Assembly (NCBI RefSeq): GCF_964204645.1
Contig: NC_134027.1
Span: 23,424,485-23,488,484 of the forward strand
Direction of reading: 5' to 3'
Source: Tubulanus polymorphus
Taxonomy: Eukaryota; Nemertea; Palaeonemertea; Tubulaniformes; Tubulanidae
DNA: 64,000 bases
The position numbers and the translations under genes are program-made. Shown here in pieces: positions 34,301 through 43,100 of this stretch. Under the pieces are notes generated by a model that did no database searches, was not told the origin of the DNA, and saw only the letters and a list, made by a program, of their open reading frames with translations. How positions within the stretch are numbered: the stretch's first letter is position 1; each line of letters begins with the position of its first letter.

Positions 34301-35079
34301 GGGCAATAACATGGTTTGAAAAAGGATCGATTTATCTTTTTTAACTCATACACATACCTCGCAATATTCCGTAACGATGCAGAAGTATTCTCCGTCCAGG
34401 AACTTGTCGTAGAATTTGACGATGTTCGGGTGATCGAGTTTCGCCAATAGATTAGCTTCGTGTACGGCGTCGACCGTTTCATCCGGCAACAAATCACCGA
34501 CGGGAATCTCCTTCAAAACTTTACTGCTCGGTCAAATTTCAGCGTGAGAGAGGAAAAAAAACAGAACTTACAAGGACTCCCGCGAGATTATCAAAAACTC
34601 GAGAGCCCCATTTATTTACGGGCTCTTTTTTTAGAAATGGCAAATAGCAAAATCAAAAATTTTGTCAAAAAAAGTGAATCCAATTGCCAAAAATTCTGGA
34701 AAGGATACTCTAACATCGGTCATCTCTCCCTGTGAAAAAGTAACACCGAGGGCTAACAAGCGCTTAGGAGTCATCTATCAGGCCAGTTACCCATTTTTTC
34801 CTGGGTGCAGAGAGGTAATGAGGATAAGTGTCTCGCCCGGGGACACTACGGTAATGTACAGGGTTTGAGCTGACGACCTGGCTTCCCAGAGTCGAACAGG
34901 TAACACATTTGATGGAGACTAACTTACAGTCGATTCGCCTCGTCGGTGCATTTCAGATCGGTCACCAAAAATGCCGTGCCGAAATTACCACTGCCGAGTC
35001 TCTTCTCAACCTGGTACCGATTCGCCAACACCCTCTTCTTGGCGGAGGCTTTATCCTTTACGGTTCTTCTCAGCGGCAT
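22393..35079 (-). CDS. NEK11: NEK11-like serine/threonine protein kinase, 14 exons
   Basis: Exons in transcript order: 34928-35079 (ATG at 35077-35079), 34358-34523, 33252-33370, 32813-32842, 32533-32694, 31026-31175, 30644-30722, 29455-29543, 28792-28920, 27412-27499, 26407-26640, 24204-24383, 23268-23352, 22393-22579 (stop 22393-22395). About 616 aa (human 645). Kinase motifs in order: glycine loop [11 protein letters not shown], Lys in RLKVLKEI, ITEYCE-like [33 protein letters not shown] and [16 protein letters not shown]. The DFG and activation segment is nearly that of vertebrate NEK11. After the kinase come a basic coiled region ([17 protein letters not shown]), an acidic region, and a C-terminal block ending [19 protein letters not shown] that matches the NEK11 end. 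NEK11 acts in DNA-damage and replication checkpoints in vertebrates. All phases agree except exon 9 to 10, where ending exon 9 at 28788 or an unseen exon would restore the frame. It diverges from SSR1. Confidence 0.9.
22727..23023. mobile_element. TTAA-flanked piggyBac-like MITE, copy A
   Basis: 297 bp from TTAA to TTAA. The terminal inverted repeats are CCCTTTCAGTGC and GCACTGAAAGGG. Sub-terminal palindromes contain CTACACCGCAGTG and GTGTAGACGCACTATA. It sits in the last NEK11 intron. TTAA target sites and CCC ends are typical of piggyBac elements; no transposase is present. Confidence 0.8.
23596..23725. mobile_element. GACGAGAGAAATCCCAC MITE, copy 1 (truncated)
   Basis: The left end GACGAGAGAAATCCCACA and interior GACGTTTCGGCTAACAACTG, then CCATCATCAGGC, match the element at 29966-30124. 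The right inverted repeat is missing. Confidence 0.6.
24440..26365. repeat. 2-kb satellite, 40-bp units with ~590-bp higher-order repeat
   Basis: About 48 tandem units of 40 bp, each built from two diverged 20-bp halves (GAGTTCATAGAGTCCTATCT and GAGTTCTAAGAGTCATGCTC). Variant units recur in a fixed order; for example the CACGTTCATGGAGTCCTGAG variant at 25229 returns at 25821, giving a higher-order period near 590 bp. The array lies in the NEK11 intron between exons 26407-26640 and 24204-24383. It has no coding capacity. Confidence 0.95.
28002..28575. repeat. Four tandem copies of a 143-bp repeat
   Basis: Units start at about 28002, 28145, 28288 and 28431, exactly 143 bp apart. Each contains CCAGTGTCGCCCCTGGAAGA (units 2-4), TACTTGGTAGGTCTTGGTCC and AAATTTGGAATTGATCTGAT. 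The inner copies are nearly identical and the first is diverged. It lies in the NEK11 intron between 27499 and 28792. Confidence 0.95.
29570..29948. mobile_element. Foldback MITE (GATCTC..GAGATC family), copy 2, interrupted
   Basis: The same family as 8121-8386 and 56158-56420: AGATAAAATCCCACTATTTA at the left, AAATAGTGGGATTTTATCT near the right, and the inner hairpin GACGTTTCGATCTCACCCTA. A different palindromic element occupies 29615-29743 inside its left arm. Confidence 0.75.
29615..29743. mobile_element. Nested GGGGCCGGTTGCTCAAAAG MITE
   Basis: 129-bp palindromic insert with ends GGGGCCGGTTGCTCAAAAGT and ACTTTTGAGCAACTGGCCCC-like (one mismatch). It splits the AAAACCAG / AATTTATTCATTC junction that is continuous at 56200-56220. 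Confidence 0.75.
29966..30124. mobile_element. GACGAGAGAAATCCCAC MITE, copy 2 (complete)
   Basis: 159 bp with 17-bp inverted ends GACGAGAGAAATCCCAC and GTGGGATTTCTCTCGTC. The interior has TTCGGCTAAACACTATTAGC and CATCATCAGGCG. It directly abuts the next transposon at 30126. Confidence 0.8.
30132..30501 (+). mobile_element. CAGGGATGA MITE with 6-bp target duplication, copy 1
   Basis: 370 bp. The ends are CAGGGATGAAAA and TTTTCATCCCTG. Flanks TCCGTC (30126-30131) and TCCATC (30502-30507) look like a 6-bp duplication with one change. The interior contains CACATCGGAGCGCTCC-like and AATTGAGGTGATTTACACTG sequence. The inverted copy is at 41004-41381. Confidence 0.75.
31209..31376. mobile_element. 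Possible GGATCTAGG MITE
   Basis: The left GCGGATCTAGGCGG and the right CCCCTAGATCTGCCCC are inverted-repeat-like ends about 165 bp apart. Similar wording (GACCCCTCTAAATCTGCCCC) occurs at 60136. No target duplication was identified. Confidence 0.35.
32155..32425. mobile_element. TTAA piggyBac-like MITE, copy B (truncated, inverted)
   Basis: Starts TTAACCCTTTCAGTGCTGAC and contains GTGTCTACACCACAGC, CACTATGTTTGACAGGTGC and CACCGCACTGC in the order expected of an inverted copy. The right TIR and TTAA are lost. It lies between NEK11 exons 31026-31175 and 32533-32694. Confidence 0.7.
32958..33166. mobile_element. tRNA-like foldback element with inverted spacer
   Basis: The spacer block (CGGATTGCTCGTTGTAAG through AAAACCGGATATCTGATCGG) is the reverse complement of the spacer at 43409-43500. 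It is followed by a plus-oriented tRNA-like end GGTTTCGTAGCATGG and GATGCCGTCAGGTTCGAATC. It lies in a NEK11 intron. Confidence 0.6.
33903..34252. mobile_element. MITE with AGCCGCGATCACAC termini
   Basis: 350 bp with exact 14-bp inverted ends AGCCGCGATCACAC and GTGTGATCGCGGCT. The interior has many GGCCAAATTTG / CAAATTTGGC blocks in both orientations. It lies in a NEK11 intron and encodes nothing recognisable. Confidence 0.75.
34690..34893 (-). mobile_element. tRNA-derived SINE, 5'-truncated, inverted copy
   Basis: On the minus strand it reads CTCTGGGAAGCCAGGTCG, CGAGACACTTATCCTCATTA, GGGTAACTGGCCTGATAGAT and CAGGGAGAGATGACCGATG, matching the body of the SINE at 1968-2328. The A-box and 3' tail are missing. 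It lies in NEK11 intron 1. Confidence 0.75.
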
Positions 35080-36534
35080 CTCAAATGAATGAATTATCTA
35101 TCAACCAGACACATCCACGGGTTACTACCACATTCTGCAACATAATCATCGACTATTAGATATCTTATTTGAACAGCAATTATGTTCATACATGATGATG
35201 CCTAGTATCAGGGGCTTTGGAAGCAATTTTTTATTGCAGTGGCCAAATACCGATTTTGGACAGGTTCTAAATATTGCCGCGGCGAATTTACTTAATTTCT
35301 TCAAAAATGTGGTATTCAAAGAAAAAAAAACGTCATTCAGTAAAGTATTGCCGCAGCTTTCGCTGCTGCAGGAGTATGCGTCGTTATTCCTGGTGTCCTG
35401 TGTGGGTCGATGTACACTACGTCATCGATACAAGCGTTTCGAAATATCAATTACAACTTTGAATAATGTTATCAAATATATTCGATAACTCTTTATTTCA
35501 TATTTTTATAACTAATTCTGAGAGGATGCGCACTACGTCATCAATGCATACATACATGTACCGGTATATGTATATAACAGCTAGACTGGTTTCTGGTCAA
35601 TTCAACTATTCATACAATCAAATCCAAAATAACTTAGTTGACCCTTAGTATAAGCCCCAGTAATTTATATTTCATTATTAAGCAATAAGTCTATATTTGT
35701 CTTTTTTTCAAGCGACTTTTCCTGTTTTAGGCCAGCTCCTTGCCATATTTAATACTACGGATACAGCTTGAATGCCTGATCTGTAGGGACCCCGTATTTC
35801 TCAAAGGGACCCGACTTGTCGACTTCAATTTCTTGAAAACACTGAGGACCGACCCACCGGCGTAATGTAATGCGGGAGACAAGGAGGCTAAAAAGCCATT
35901 GGTCAGCGACATAACCTTAAAAGCGCGCAAAAATGGATACAGGGAGCATTGATATATTTCACGAGAACAAGAGCAAGTCATCTAACACATAGAAACTTTT
36001 AGGCAAAACCATGAGACATAAGTAAGACTTATTAATTTCTTAGGAGCGCCTTCATAAAAAAACATTTTTACATACCTACACCACAAAGGACACTAAATGT
36101 CTGTTATAACTTATACAACTATGTATGTGTTGTATAGTATAGGCCTATTTAGCCCAAGCCCCCAGGCAAATAATGTCAATGACAATGACATGATAAATGA
36201 TGACGCTTATAAGTTAGGCAACTATGCCCCCTGAATTACGACACTGGGGAATTAATTTTCTTCATCGATTGCAAATAGTTTCATAAATAGTTTTATTTCA
36301 GTAATTAGTGCGTCAATTTTGTCATCCAGTGAACAGAACACCTCCCGTCGTGTTGAAACAAATTTCGGATTTCGCAATTTATGGATACGAAAATGATTTC
36401 TGCAATAAAACCGGAACGTAATGTTCGATGAAATAATGGTTTCGAGCTAATTTCGCCACTTACTCGAATATCTAAGCGTTGAAATGTCACTTGAAGCGTT
36501 TTCTGTCAAAAACTGGGAAGCGTCCCAAGATACT

Positions 36535-36546
36535 ACGCGCACGCGC
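36535..36546. promoter_or_regulatory. NRF-1-like site CGCGCACGCGCG
   Basis: The core GCGCACGCGC fits the NRF-1 palindromic consensus and stands out in an AT-rich background. Such sites are common in housekeeping promoters. It is sequence resemblance only. Confidence 0.3.
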
Positions 36547-36715
36547 GTTGATAATTTCCGTTATTGCGCAATCTCAATACAATACAAAACAATTTATTGT
36601 CCATAACATAAATAAATACATGTAAATTGTTCGATTTTATTATCGTTTTCCATTAACTAACATACTAAATCTAGATTCATCAGTCGATTTATTACCAGAA
36701 ATATCAAGAAAGTAT

Positions 36716-36805
36716 AATTCAATTCAACTCAAAAATTTATTCAGTAAATATCATATAAATGATCAGCGGCTGAACAAAATAAAATTACAACAAATGTGTT
36801 AAAAA
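36716..36805 (-). mobile_element. Possible LINE 3'-tail fragment
   Basis: AATTCAATTCAACTCAAAAATTTATTC followed by AAATAAAATTACAACA, cut here to key words: a simple repeat, TTTATT and a low-complexity tail like those at 5483 and 61921. Confidence 0.25.
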
Positions 36806-36970
36806 AGTTAAAAATACGCAAATAAGATAACCATGCTGTGAAAAACAAGTGCTTTATTCGTTATCTCATATGTTGCTTTTATGCTGGTCTTGCCTTTCAA
36901 AATTTTTCTTTTATAGTTTAAATCTTAAATTTGTTATGAACGTTCTAAACGTTCGTATTCTGTGTCTTAG

Positions 36971-36993
36971 CAGGGAGGTGGGAGACCTCCCTG
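36971..36993. repeat. Perfect hairpin flanked by GTCTTAG direct repeats
   Basis: CAGGGAGGT and ACCTCCCTG pair perfectly around GGGAG. GTCTTAG occurs on both sides. It lies 200 bp upstream of the SSR1 start. Confidence 0.5.
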
Positions 36994-37191
36994 GTCTTAG
37001 TTAGGCATTTTCCTCAATTTCGCCAATAAGTTCGGTTTGAATTGAAATTCCGGAAACTACCGATCGGGCTTCGGCAATCTCCGTCGTGTTGACGCTTCAC
37101 TTCCTCTTCCTGTTTTAATTATTAGGTCCAGCTGGATTGAAAGCCGGTTTTGGATCAGAATCCTCGTTCATCTCGGTTATCAAACGCAAAA

Positions 37192-40100
37192 ATGGCAAGA
37201 TTTTTCGGCAGATTATTGTTGGTGCTGTTACTGGTGTTCCCGTCCACGGTGCTGTTTACTGCTAACGGTAAAACCTCGAAATAATCGTAAATGAAATTCG
37301 GTGTTTAAATTCGTTACCTCTATACCATACGTGGCACCCGGAAATAGGTGTTAAAACGTCTGAAAATCTGAAATTATCACTTTATATACTTTTTTACGGT
37401 TGGATATATTAGTCCCGACCATTGTTGATAATTGATTTGAAGTCGCCTCTGTTTTTTAAAGTGAAAGCAAGTTTCCAAGTTTAAATGATTAGAAAGTTCC
37501 TTAAAAATTAATTTTGGTTTGCTCCGCTCTAATACTTAATAGGCCTAGAGCCTGTAGACTCCATCAACATCATCGAAATTAGGGTTAAGGTTCTATATAA
37601 GATAAAAATCTGTTCCCAGGACCACCAAATGAGATAAACCGTGCCGGAAGGGTCTAAAATTGAGGTGATGCGGTTATCCCCATCCCTACCTACCCAAAAA
37701 TGACTTGATTTTTAGGGTCCTTGTAATATAATCTTTTAGTGAATACTGTTAAAAACAGCCGGTAGCTTCTTCTAAGTTATACACGCAAAAGAAAGAATTG
37801 ATTGATTTTATCTCCGATGTTCGTTTGGTTTTAGATTCGCCCTCGTTTATGGTGACGGCTCAGGACGCGTCGGAAGATTCCGTCGACGGAGAAGATAACG
37901 AGGACACGGTCGTGGAAACGGACGACCCGGCTGCGGCAGCCGGCGCCGATGCCGGAACGGTAACGGCGACTCAAGACGAAGAGGAATCCGACGATAAACC
38001 GTTGAAACCGTCGCCCGACGCCGATACGAAACTGATCTTCACCAAACCGGCGATTACCGGCAAGATAGGTGAGAAAGCTACTTACGTGTAGATGAATTAG
38101 TTACGGTGTTACGTCGTAATACTGAATTTCAAGGGATCAGAAAAAATGTTTGTTTTATGCCTAGCCCATATAAATAAAACAATCTTTATTAACCCTTTCA
38201 GTGCATTTACACCGCAGTGCAGTGTATAAATCAGTGATAGATTTTGCTAGTACACCGCACTGCGGTGCACTGATGTAATTAGTAATTAGTGATTATCTCT
38301 CTTGAAAAATGGCAGCACTTGTCAAACATAGTGAAATACAAGTAACTAACAATATACCGCGCCAGGGTGTAGACGCACTATAGTGGTATTCCTGTTATTC
38401 AACACTCTAGGGTGGAATTTTTAAAAATTTTCAAATAATCTCCAGCACTATAGGGTCAGGGATGATAATTTTCCGCCGATCGGCGGATTTCCGCCTTTTA
38501 AATCAATTTTTATCATTTCTCAGATCAATGCATATCCGTTGAAAAAATGGGGGGGGGGTGGGGGGGTTAGGATGATGACTGTGGTTTTCCAGCATTGTAA
38601 GGATAGATTGGCATGACCATAAAAGCGTTTCCCGATCTATTTTTAAATGCGATCATTTAGCGGTATTTGTATCCTAACAAAGTTTTCTCTGTCGTTTGGC
38701 CGACGCATGTCTGGATATATGTATATGTATCTACATTATTGATTTTTCATCAAGTAGTGGTGTTTTTAATACGTACATGCTTATATTTTAAACACGTGTG
38801 TGTGGTGTGACAATGCGATATAGAATCATGTGGAAAATTTTAGTTTTTTTAAATGGAAATCTAGCTTGTTGTAATATCAGTACTGATATTAGTTCGTAAT
38901 ATCAGTACTGATATTAGTTCATTAATAAAGGATGCTGGAAAATAAAGTCTAATTCAATTATCTATTGCGTGGGCGAGTGATCGTCGCTTTCAAGAAGATT
39001 GATCAATGTGGGATTCGAACCTACTAGTTACATTATAGTTGTCTCTGCATCAATTATGTCCCTGCCGTCTTGGAACTAGCAGTGTGTTGTGTAAAACATG
39101 GACGATGTTGTTTGATTTTTTGGCTTTGCTGAGAGAAATTTCAATCGGAAAACTGCTGAAAAACGATCTGAGACGATGTGAAAATCAAAAATTTTCTGGG
39201 GGAGGGTAATTACTTCGCGCCTACGGCGCTCGTTTCCGCCTTTTCAACATTGGTCTGTTATCATCCCTGTAGGGTATTAATCAGTCAGCACTGAAAGGGT
39301 TAATTCCGTAAGTACAAAGCTTTGTGGAATGGGACAAGTTAATAAAGAAGCAACACGACAATACAATGCAATTTACAAAATGCGATATAACATAACATAA
39401 CAACAGTGTGTTATCTGATGTTATCTTGTGTGTTGAACACACAAAAAAGAGACTGGTACATCTAAGAGACATTTACATGTACAAATTGCAATTAGCTGAC
39501 GATCATGTTAGGCGAATTGGGTAACAGTAATGCTACCGTGGCAAGCGAGGAAAAATTTGTGTCTAGTAAGGAACCACCCGGTTCATCATGGCTGTTCAGT
39601 CTTTAATTTATTCTCTATCCTAATGGGGTACGAGCTGCAACTGAGACAAGGATTCTGCTTGTGGCAAGCTATTCTCTTCTTCAATTCAATTAAAACCTAT
39701 ACAGATTATGAAAGATTGATAATGACTTGCAGCTGGTAGGCCATCAGGATGGAAAACTTTCGGCATTGGGGGTTATTAATCAATGATATATCTCGAGTAA
39801 ATTTGTAATTTTCAAAAAATTCTTTCTAGAATTCCCGGCCGGCGTTATCGTACGAGTTTTGGTCGGTTTCACGAACAACGGACAAAAAGATTTCATCATC
39901 GACAACATGGAGGCGTCATTCCGTTACCCGCAAGATTTCAGTTTTTACATCCAAAACGTGAGTCACAGTGCCATATAACATCAGGAATTAACATAACTTG
40001 TGATGGGGTAGGATATGTACTAGAAGTAAAGAAAGTGAATGCACAGTCATGTCCTTAATGTTTTTTGGCTGTTTCACCTGTAAAGGGTGGCAACAATTTG

Positions 40101-43100
40101 TGTCGCATTGTATAGGATTCGATTTAGAATTAATGTAGAAAATTGAGAGAATGACATCCAATTCATTGCTAGGAAAATCGGGCTACAGTTACATCTTTTC
40201 TTGGGGAGATATAATTGTGAGATCCGCTACAGTCAAACACGCTGAAGTTGTGTTTAAGTGGTCACTATTTTCGGCTCCTGATTAGCATATTTTCCCACTG
40301 AATTTACTAAGAGTTTAATTCTACACTTTACTAAGTGTTTAACCCTTTCAGTGCATCTACACCGCAATGCGTTGTATTAATCGGTGATGGACATTGCTAG
40401 TATACCGCAACACTGTGTAACGTAATTAGTAATTAGTTTAATTTCTAATGAAAGATGGCAGCACCTGTCAAACATAGTGAAATATTAGTAACTAATGATA
40501 CACCGCTCTGCAGTGTAGACACATTATAGCGGTATACCCATTATCTAACACACTGGGGCGAAATTTCTAGAAAATTTTAAATTATCTCCAGCACTTAGGG
40601 TGTTACTTAGTCGGCACTGAAAGGGTTAAGTGATCATTTAGATAAGTCGTGAACATAATAAGCGTTGACAACTACACAAGAGGTTGATTGTAGGCGTTTT
40701 TCTGTAACGGTTTTGACTAATTAGTCTTTATAGTATGGCTCTTAATTTTCGGTTTCTTTCCCCCATCGATAACCAAACGAGGGTCAGGAATCGTTTTCGA
40801 ATGAAAATTAATTATCTATGATGTTTCAGTTCACGACGGCGCGATTCGACCAGACCGTGTCGCCGAAACGCGAAGCTACGTTCTCGTACGCATTCATTCC
40901 CAGTGAACAGTTGACCGCGCGGCCGTTCGGATTGTCGATCAATCTCAACTATAAAGACGTCGTAAGTATTCTCGATAACCGCAGTAATGAATTAAAATAA
41001 TACCAAGCGATGAAAATCTCCCGACCATAGACGGATTTCTGACCTTTTCTAACATTTTCTTTATTCCTGAGAACAGTGTAAATCACCTCAATTGCTTTAA
41101 TCACCTAAATCGCGGGCGTCACATCGGAGCGCTCCGTAGTTTGGAGTGCTCATTAAGACGGTTTTCGGCAGTTGTTAGCACAACTGTGGAGTCTGAGAAA
41201 CCAAAATGGCGTCTCATTCAAAAAGCGGCTCTAATTCAGGCCCAAACTATTAACTTTTTGATCAAAAGGAAGTAGGTTTTTTTTTTTGGCTAAAAGTTAA
41301 TGATTTTTGTTCCCCAAAAGAATTCTTTTTTTTTTTGAAAATATTTTCTGACTTTTTCAATATGGGCCGTTTTCATCCTTGTAATACTTGCAGTCACCCA
41401 GCGGGTTTAGTTGTGTTACTGCAGTACATGTCAAAATGTAAGGCCACTGATAAAAGAAATAGTGAAAAAAAAATTTGGCAGAATATAATGAATGATTATT
41501 CTTGTATTCTATATAGGATGGCAATTTGTATCAAGACGCTTTATTCAACGATACCATTTCAATTATCGAACTGGACGAAGGATTAGATGGCGAAACGTAA
41601 GTGAGACGTTTCATTATTCGACATTGGTGAACAATGGGTTTTGAAAAGTTAATTCCTCGGTTCAGTTTGACGAAGAAAAGTTAACTCCGATTTTTGGTCG
41701 AAATTGCTATCGGTAGCTTCATATTTTCAATGTCGAGGACAACAATTCAAACTTAAAATCTGTCAACTTAACTCGATTTATTTGTATTCCTATAAGGATT
41801 AGCTGTGAACATATGTGTATTAAACTTTCTGCAAGTAGTGATCAAGGTCTAATGAGACCAGAGTACCATAACGGATACTGCTTACTACTATTACCCTGCT
41901 CGCTCAGTTCTCTCTAATTAGTGTCAGTCTGCCTATAAATACTGTTGTGTTTGAAATGACTATACTCATTCACCCGTTGAAGCTACTAAACACTAGGAGT
42001 GAAACCTCGCGCGTCAAATGAGTACCCAAAACCTACTCATCTCGTTGTACTTATGCTACACCCGGTTAACATGCTCTTCTGCGAAACCGTTTTAAGTTTT
42101 GAATTTTTCATGCCACTGCAGCCATTGGTCTAATAAGAAAAAAGCAAATTGCACGATTACTGTGATTGCTCTATATATGTTCGTCTTTTTCAGGTTCTTC
42201 TTGTACGTCTTCCTGGCTGCTGTAGGCGTTCTTTTACTGGTCGGAGCTCAACAAGTATTGGCTACATTCAGCGTAAGTTGACTGCTACTAACCGTAAAAA
42301 TCTGTTTTCGGAATCATTAATCGCGAAATGATAATTCATGGTCCGTGATTTTCGATGGGCCGTTTAATCTCGGAGGTCGAATTGTGGCTTGAACGCTTTG
42401 GAAAATTATTAAGACGAATCTGAAAAATCTTGCCACGTGAAAATTTGAGAAGAGTGGCAGTTGAAATGTTTTCAGTCGCTGCGCATAGCTGTGTTCAAAT
42501 TGAAGATATCTTTGATATCGATCCGTTCGGATTGTGATCGGTAACTGCTTATGTTATCTTATCATGAACAAAATGTGAAATGTCCGGAAAGCCAATTGTT
42601 AGGATGTGAAAATCCTACGAAGTTCGTCAATCTTACCTCTGCCTATTGTTCTCTGTGAATAGTTTCGTACTTGTGATCATTCTTGGTGTGTATAACGTTT
42701 CCCTTTATGATTTCGACAGTTGCGTAAAGAGATTAAACTATGGCTTAACCGAGAGGTATAAGATTCATTCGCTCCTAATCCGCTCAGTAGCTATTAGCGC
42801 CGGTTTTGGCGTCAGTCACTTGAAGGGCAAAAAGAAGTTGTTTTAACAAAGCTTAAATACCACAGTGAATGTCAACCGTACACTACGATACATGGTCCCA
42901 GTTTGGAAATATTTACGTATTTGAAAGATTTTCCTAATATCAGGGAAATATTTTGGGAAATTAATTCATTTAAATTTCACGTATTGTATTTGTCGGGGGA
43001 ATTTTCTTCAGCTATTCCCCTTGAAAATCACCTTCATCAACCAGTCACCACTAAAATGTTGACAGTAGCATGATGATATCTGTTCATTTCCGTTTGGAAA

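Larger units (their letters stand above)
35080..37191. promoter_or_regulatory. Shared upstream region between divergent NEK11 and SSR1
   Basis: 2.1 kb separate the two divergent start codons. It contains an NRF-1-like site, a short perfect hairpin and two possible LINE tails (36573-36640 and 36716-36805). No TATA box is assignable. It could hold two separate promoters rather than one bidirectional one. Confidence 0.4.
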
